Below are positions 60,150 through 64,000 of a stretch of 64,000 nt of DNA, one piece after another. This DNA is from Nonomuraea roseoviolacea subsp. carminata (GTDB lineage: Bacteria > Actinomycetota > Actinomycetes > Streptosporangiales > Streptosporangiaceae). The stretch is taken from the NCBI RefSeq assembly GCF_024172185.1, contig NZ_JAMZEC010000001.1, positions 8,407,001 through 8,471,000 of the forward strand. Direction: 5' to 3'. Numbering within the stretch: the first letter of the stretch is position 1; each line of letters opens with the position of its first letter. The notes beneath the pieces were generated by a model. The model was not told the DNA's origin and ran no database searches. It saw only the letters and a program-made list of their open reading frames with translations. The position numbers were made by a program, and so were the translations under genes.

Positions 60150-61043
60150 TCACGAGGGTTGTGTGAGGGTGTCGGTCGAGGTCGGCTCAGCGGCGGCTCC
60201 GTCGTGCTCGCGTAGCATCCGCAGCACGGTGGCCGGTGACGGATGTCGGCCCTTCTTCTTGCCCTTGGTGATGACGAGGCGGGCGGCGATGTCGCGCAGG
60301 CTGAGGTCCTGGCCACGCAGGTGCAGGGCCATGGACAGCATGGCGTCGTCGGTGACGGCGGCGCCGCCGATGGTCTTGCCGCGGGCGCGGGCGGATTCGT
60401 GGCCTTCCAGGGTGCGGTCGCGGATGTACTCGCGTTCCATCCCCGACAGCGCGGCCAGCACGGTGAACACCACGCCGGACGGGTCGTGGGAGCCCTGCAG
60501 CTCGCCGGTGAGGAACTCCAGGCCGATGCCGGCGGCGCGCAACTGCTCGGCCAGGGCGGCCAGGTCGAGGCCGCGGCCGAGCCGCTTGTGCTCGTGCACG
60601 ACAAGCGTGACCGCAACGCCTGCGGAGCGGAGTTCGCGGGCCAGGGCGACGGCCTTGTCGAGTTCGGGGCGGGTGGTGGCGCGGGTGGTGATCTTCTCGG
60701 AGAAGACGCGGGTGATGCCGGCGGCCTGGAGCGCGTCGAGCTGGGTGTCGAGGGACTGGTGGACAGTGGAGGCGCGGGCGTAGCCGATCCGCACGTGCCC
60801 GGCCGGTTCGGTGCCAGCGGCGGCGGGGCGGGGCAGTTCGATCCAGAGCGTGCTCGGCTTGCGGACGGCCGGGGTCGGGACGGTGAGCGTCTTGGCGAGC
60901 GCGGGCACGAGCCGGAAGCGGGCGGTGTGGTACTGGACGGCGACCTTGCCCTTGCCGGTCCGGCAGGGCGAGCCGGCCGGGGCGGCGCAGGAGGTCATCG
61001 GGCAGTCGTGGGCCTCCACGCGGAGGTAGTCGTCGTCGCGCAC
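60150..61043 (-). CDS. Serine recombinase (resolvase) with N-terminal zinc-finger-like motif
   Basis: 297 aa, GTG start 61043. N-terminal CPMTSCAAPAGSPCRTGKG, related to the finger in the recombinase at 43454. Catalytic domain from about residue 87: VRIGYARASTVHQSLDTQL with the nucleophile Ser in ARAS, VHEHKRLGRGLDLAALAEQL and LAALSGMEREYIRDRTLEGH. A C-terminal HTH (HPSPATVLRMLREHDG) follows. Same family as, but clearly diverged from, the resolvase of the intact transposon. A res-like set of repeats lies just upstream. Confidence 0.88.
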   Translation of the reverse strand: MRDDDYLRVEAHDCPMTSCAAPAGSPCRTGKGKVAVQYHTARFRLVPALAKTLTVPTPAVRKPSTLWIELPRPAAAGTEPAGHVRIGYARASTVHQSLDTQLDALQAAGITRVFSEKITTRATTRPELDKAVALARELRSAGVAVTLVVHEHKRLGRGLDLAALAEQLRAAGIGLEFLTGELQGSHDPSGVVFTVLAALSGMEREYIRDRTLEGHESARARGKTIGGAAVTDDAMLSMALHLRGQDLSLRDIAARLVITKGKKKGRHPSPATVLRMLREHDGAAAEPTSTDTLTQPS

Positions 61044-61052
61044 CCCGGAAGT

Positions 61053-61166
61053 GTTTCATGAGACCGTTTCAGAAGGCTACCTGTTTGCATCGACCTATGA
61101 AACGGCGTTCGCCCTGGACGGGCCCCGCCGGAGGCGCTGTTCATTAGGTCCTCACCTATGAAACAG
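61053..61166. repeat. Candidate res site: repeated ACCTATGAAAC words
   Basis: ACCTATGAAAC occurs at 61093-61103 and 61154-61164, and GTTTCATG (the inverse of CATGAAAC) at 61053-61060, in the 200-bp gap just upstream of the recombinase gene. Resolvases bind three such subsites next to their own gene. Confidence 0.5.
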
Positions 61167-61245
61167 ACGGCGCATGCCACGATGTTCAGCCCGCTATCAC
61201 CACTAACACGGCACGCGCTCGTGGCGGCGAACGGGAGCCTCCGCC

Positions 61246-62205
61246 TCATACGACGGAATCCTGGACCGGGCCCGCGAATTCCCTGCCGGGACCCATCCCT
61301 TCAGCCCGGGCGGGTTGGGGCGTGAGGGTAATGGCCAATTCGGCGAAGGCGGTGGCCGTTGGGAGCGGGTTGGCAGGCAAGGCGAGAAGGATGGTGCGCT
61401 CAGCAGCCGGGTCCAGCGGGATCGCGTGCACGCCCGGGCGATGGGCGGGCAGCGACAGTTCAGGGACGATGCTCACCCCGAGCCCCTCGGCGACCATGGC
61501 GAGAATGCTGTTGGTGTCGCGCACCCTGTAGTGGCACTTCAGGCTCACCCCCGCTGCCCGCGCGAGTGCCGTGATCAGAGGCTCACAGCCGCCCGTGGAC
61601 ATGATGAACGGCTGCCGGGACAGTTCGATCACCGGTATCGAGTCGTGGACGCCCAGGTCGTGACCGCTGGACAGGACGGCCAGCATGCGGTCGGTGGCGA
61701 GTGGTCGCGCCATCAACCCTGCAGGGAGCGCGGCCGTGGTGGCCTGTGCGCCCGCCACCCCGGCTGACACAGTTGCGATATCCGCCGCTCCCGTTTCGAG
61801 CCACTCCAGCACCTCGTCGTCCGAGCCTTCCATCACCGTGAGCCGCACCTGCGGATGCGCATCCTCGAACCGCCGCAGGATCGGCGGCAGCAGCCGGACG
61901 TTGGCGCTGGGGATGACACCGACGCGTAGGCTGCCACGCTCATGCTTCCGGGCTGCGGCCACCTCCTGCTCCAGCGCTTCCACCTGGGTGAGGATGAGTG
62001 TGGCGCGGCGGCATACGGCACGCCCAGCCGCCGTCAGGCTCACCCCGTGGTTGCCCCGCACCAGCAGCGCGACGCCGAGCTCTCTCTCCAGGGCGCGCAG
62101 CGCGTGGCTGACGGCAGACTGCGTGGTGGCCAGTTCCTCGGCGGCCCGGGTCATGTTGCCGGTGCGTGCGACCGCCTGCAGGATCCTCAGTTGGGTGAAG
62201 GTCAT
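61246..62205 (-). CDS. LysR-family transcriptional regulator
   Basis: 319 aa. N-terminal HTH: FTQLRILQAVARTGNMTRAA, ELATTQSAVSHALRALEREL. Effector domain from residue ~90 (GSLRVGVIPSANVRLLPPIL; GLGVSIVPELS). It is the second gene of an operon behind a glutamine-amidotransferase-like gene (ATGA overlap), unlike the usual divergent arrangement. Confidence 0.9.
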   Translation of the reverse strand: MTFTQLRILQAVARTGNMTRAAEELATTQSAVSHALRALERELGVALLVRGNHGVSLTAAGRAVCRRATLILTQVEALEQEVAAARKHERGSLRVGVIPSANVRLLPPILRRFEDAHPQVRLTVMEGSDDEVLEWLETGAADIATVSAGVAGAQATTAALPAGLMARPLATDRMLAVLSSGHDLGVHDSIPVIELSRQPFIMSTGGCEPLITALARAAGVSLKCHYRVRDTNSILAMVAEGLGVSIVPELSLPAHRPGVHAIPLDPAAERTILLALPANPLPTATAFAELAITLTPQPARAEGMGPGREFAGPVQDSVV

Positions 62206-62897
62206 AGCGCCGCGCGCAGCAGGCCGACGACCAGCGGGTGCGGGGCCTCAGGACGCGAGCGGGTTTGCGGCACGAACAGTGTGGCCACGTAGTAGGGGTG
62301 GCCGGGAATCTCCAACACCCGGGCCTCGCCATCACTGTCCACTCCTGTGACTGAGAAGCCACCGTCGTGCAGGGTCTCCTGCCGGCTGGGGTCGAGACCG
62401 AAGTTGCAGTAATACTCCTCTTCGACCTCGGTCCGTCCGTACAGTGCGGCCACTCGGGTACCGGGGACCAAGGTGACAGGCATGGTCTTGCCGGCCAGCG
62501 AGCAGGCCAGTTCCGACACGAAGAGGGTAGAGGCGTAGGGGTCGTACTCCGCGTGCTGTGCGTCCTTGTAGCCGAGCACGTGGCGGGCGTACTCGATGAC
62601 CATGTGCTGGCAGCCGCCGCACGTCCCCAGGGTGGGCACGCTGTGCTCGCGGCCGTGCCGAAGCGCGGCGAGGGCGCCGCGCATGCTGCGGTACGGACTG
62701 CCGGGCGCGCACCACAACACGTCGGCGGCCTTGACCTCGGCCAGGTCAGATTCGAGCGGTTTGGTGGCCAGCCAGCGGACGTCCACCCCGATGCCGAGGT
62801 GCGCGGCGGCGTGCTGCAGCGCGTCGTCGGTAGCCACGTGCGGAGGAAAAGCCAGGTCGCGGTCGCCAATGACCGCGACGCGCAGAGATCGGTCCAT
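62202..62897 (-). CDS. Class I glutamine amidotransferase-like protein (CTP-synthase GATase type)
   Basis: 231 aa. N-terminal VAVIGDRDLAFPPHVATDDAL, nucleophile elbow GTCGGCQHMVIEYARHVLG with the catalytic Cys, and C-terminal GHPYYVATLFVPQTRSRPEA where CTP synthase has HPEF. The catalytic His is kept, but the Glu of the triad is replaced by Tyr, so glutaminase activity may be lost or changed. It lacks the synthetase domain of CTP synthase. Stand-alone homologues occur in actinomycetes with unknown function. Confidence 0.82.
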   Translation of the reverse strand: MDRSLRVAVIGDRDLAFPPHVATDDALQHAAAHLGIGVDVRWLATKPLESDLAEVKAADVLWCAPGSPYRSMRGALAALRHGREHSVPTLGTCGGCQHMVIEYARHVLGYKDAQHAEYDPYASTLFVSELACSLAGKTMPVTLVPGTRVAALYGRTEVEEEYYCNFGLDPSRQETLHDGGFSVTGVDSDGEARVLEIPGHPYYVATLFVPQTRSRPEAPHPLVVGLLRAAL

Positions 62898-63239
62898 GGC
62901 CTCACTATGCGACGTTCAGGCCTGAGCACCAATACCAGACCACGCGTGCGCCATGAGCAATCGCTCATGTCCAGGCGGGAAGCCGCTCGCACATTGTCCC
63001 CTCGCCTCTGCCGAGGGAGCCCACAGGCGTGCAGACCACTTCGCGCATCCGTGCACACGACTTCGGAAACTGACAACGGTTCTGATGATCTTGGTCGTGT
63101 TCTCGGGTTTCGGGACCGTTTCAGGGACGTAGCAACGCAGTCACGTCACCACGGGAGCGGTGACGACGCGTTCGAACTTCAGTGGATCACCCACGGTCCT
63201 GCCAGGCAGGCACGCACGGCCCCGACCGCGATCACGAAG
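62898..63239. other. 342-bp intergenic region
   Basis: No gene supported. A hairpin, CGTCACC (63144-63150) with GGTGACG (63159-63165), lies about 75 bp after the transposase end and could terminate it. The promoter of the amidotransferase/LysR operon should be near 62900-62960. Confidence 0.4.
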
Positions 63240-64000
63240 CTAACCCAGGTTGCCCGGCTCCGCAGCTCGCGCTGCGCCGCCGAGCGAAAGCCGCTTAGCC
63301 ACGTCCAGCCGTACCTCGCCGTAGGGCTGCACGTGCTGCCAGAACAGCGGGGTCAGCCCGCGCCGGTCGGCGGGCTTGAGCAGTTCGGCCCACTCCGGGT
63401 CGGCCAGGACGTCCTGCAGCATCTTCGCGCTGCAGCTCGCGCAGGCGCAGATAGCGGGCCACGAAGATGGTCTTCTGCGCCCGGCCGACCTCCAGCATGG
63501 CCTGGTAGGTCGGATGGGAGGCGGACTCGGTGAACCGGCGCAGGATCGCCTCGGTGGAGGCGGTGCCCTGCTTGATCGCGGTCGCGTATTTGATCATCTG
63601 GTCGTAGTTCTGCTCGATCAGGTCCCAGCGGATCGGCCGGGTCATCGCCGGCGTCAGCCGCGGGTACAGATCGCCTTCACCGCTCTCCACCCGGTACAGC
63701 TTGACATTGTTGATCTGCTTGATGCGCGGCAGCAGGTCAAAGCCCAGCAGCCGGGTCACGCCGAACCCGATTTCGGTCTGGCCATGGGAGTCGACGTAGT
63801 TGCCCTCGACCTTCATGGTGGTGCCGTGCCGGACCGCGCCCTCGATCATCGCGTGCACCTCCGAGGCCGAGGCGCGCAGGGTCTGAGAGTGCACCACCAT
63901 GGACCCGCGCTCGATGTGCCAGTAGATGAGGATGCCGCGGCCTCCGTACCGCGAGTGCCACTCAGTGAAAATATTCTGATCGTAGGCGCGCACGTGCGTG
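63240..64000 (-). pseudogene. Tn3-family transposase, C-terminal DDE part, frameshifted, 5' end beyond window
   Basis: Reads YDQNIFTEWHSRYGGRGILI, GNYVDSHGQTEIGFGVTRLLG, DLLPRIKQINNVKLYRVESG, RPIRWDLIEQNYDQMIKYAT and HPTYQAMLEVGRAQKTIFVARYL: the DDE_Tnp_Tn3 core. At ~63423 one extra base shifts the frame; the family C-terminus continues as MLQDVLADPEWAELLKPADR and LTPLFWQHVQPYGEVRLD. Different from the transposase at 35555. The shift could be genuine decay or a sequencing error. Confidence 0.85.

Overview
High-GC actinomycete DNA (GTG/TTG starts, Tat and Sec secreted proteins, a CU044_5270-type protein behind an ECF sigma factor, many TetR/GntR/RpiR regulators). The style fits Streptosporangiales (Nonomuraea/Actinomadura-like), but that placement is inference; no rRNA or tRNA was seen to fix it.

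Layout. 1-1133: C-terminally cut sensor histidine kinase. 1369-12033: secreted LamG/DNRLRE protein, a giant RHS-repeat polymorphic toxin with a Hint domain and an EndoU-like tip, and a probable immunity gene. 12285-14538: small secreted proteins and a RibD/DHFR-like reductase. 14999-17153: compact RiPP locus: a cytochrome P450, a 21-codon precursor ending in AWYIW (strongly recalling the tryptorubin/atropopeptide family), a perfect 15-bp hairpin, and a SAM methyltransferase.

17282-45349: a large carbohydrate-type locus: Gfo/Idh/MocA oxidoreductase, epimerase, two DapA-like lyases, DegT aminotransferases, an ABC importer, a dedicated regulator, and two mirror-image modules, each made of a secreted beta-propeller, a metal-ligand-complete amidohydrolase and a degenerate amidohydrolase. 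Six copies of one palindrome (TTWCGGTC-NN-GACCGWAA-like) at promoters tie most of this into one regulon. The last gene, a DegT aminotransferase, is split by a 9,645-bp Tn3-family transposon (35179-44823) with 59-bp terminal inverted repeats and a 5-bp GATCT target duplication. The transposon carries transposase, serine recombinase and a four-gene SDR / alpha-beta hydrolase / alcohol dehydrogenase / TetR cargo operon.

45840-50247: TetR/DHFR-like divergent pair, then an amino-sugar-type set (BadF kinase, RpiR regulator, SIS isomerase). 50332-54655: secreted CBM3-GH16 protein followed by an ABC sugar importer, closed by a strong terminator. 54751-56881: ECF sigma factor with its CU044_5270 partner. 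57451-59206: cupin, PEBP-like protein and GntR regulator. 59331-64000: a second Tn3-rich zone: an N-terminal transposase fragment, a serine recombinase, a LysR/glutamine-amidotransferase pair, and a frameshifted transposase running off the window end.

The two most interesting systems are the short-core atropopeptide-like RiPP locus and the mirrored active/degenerate amidohydrolase-propeller modules under one operator.
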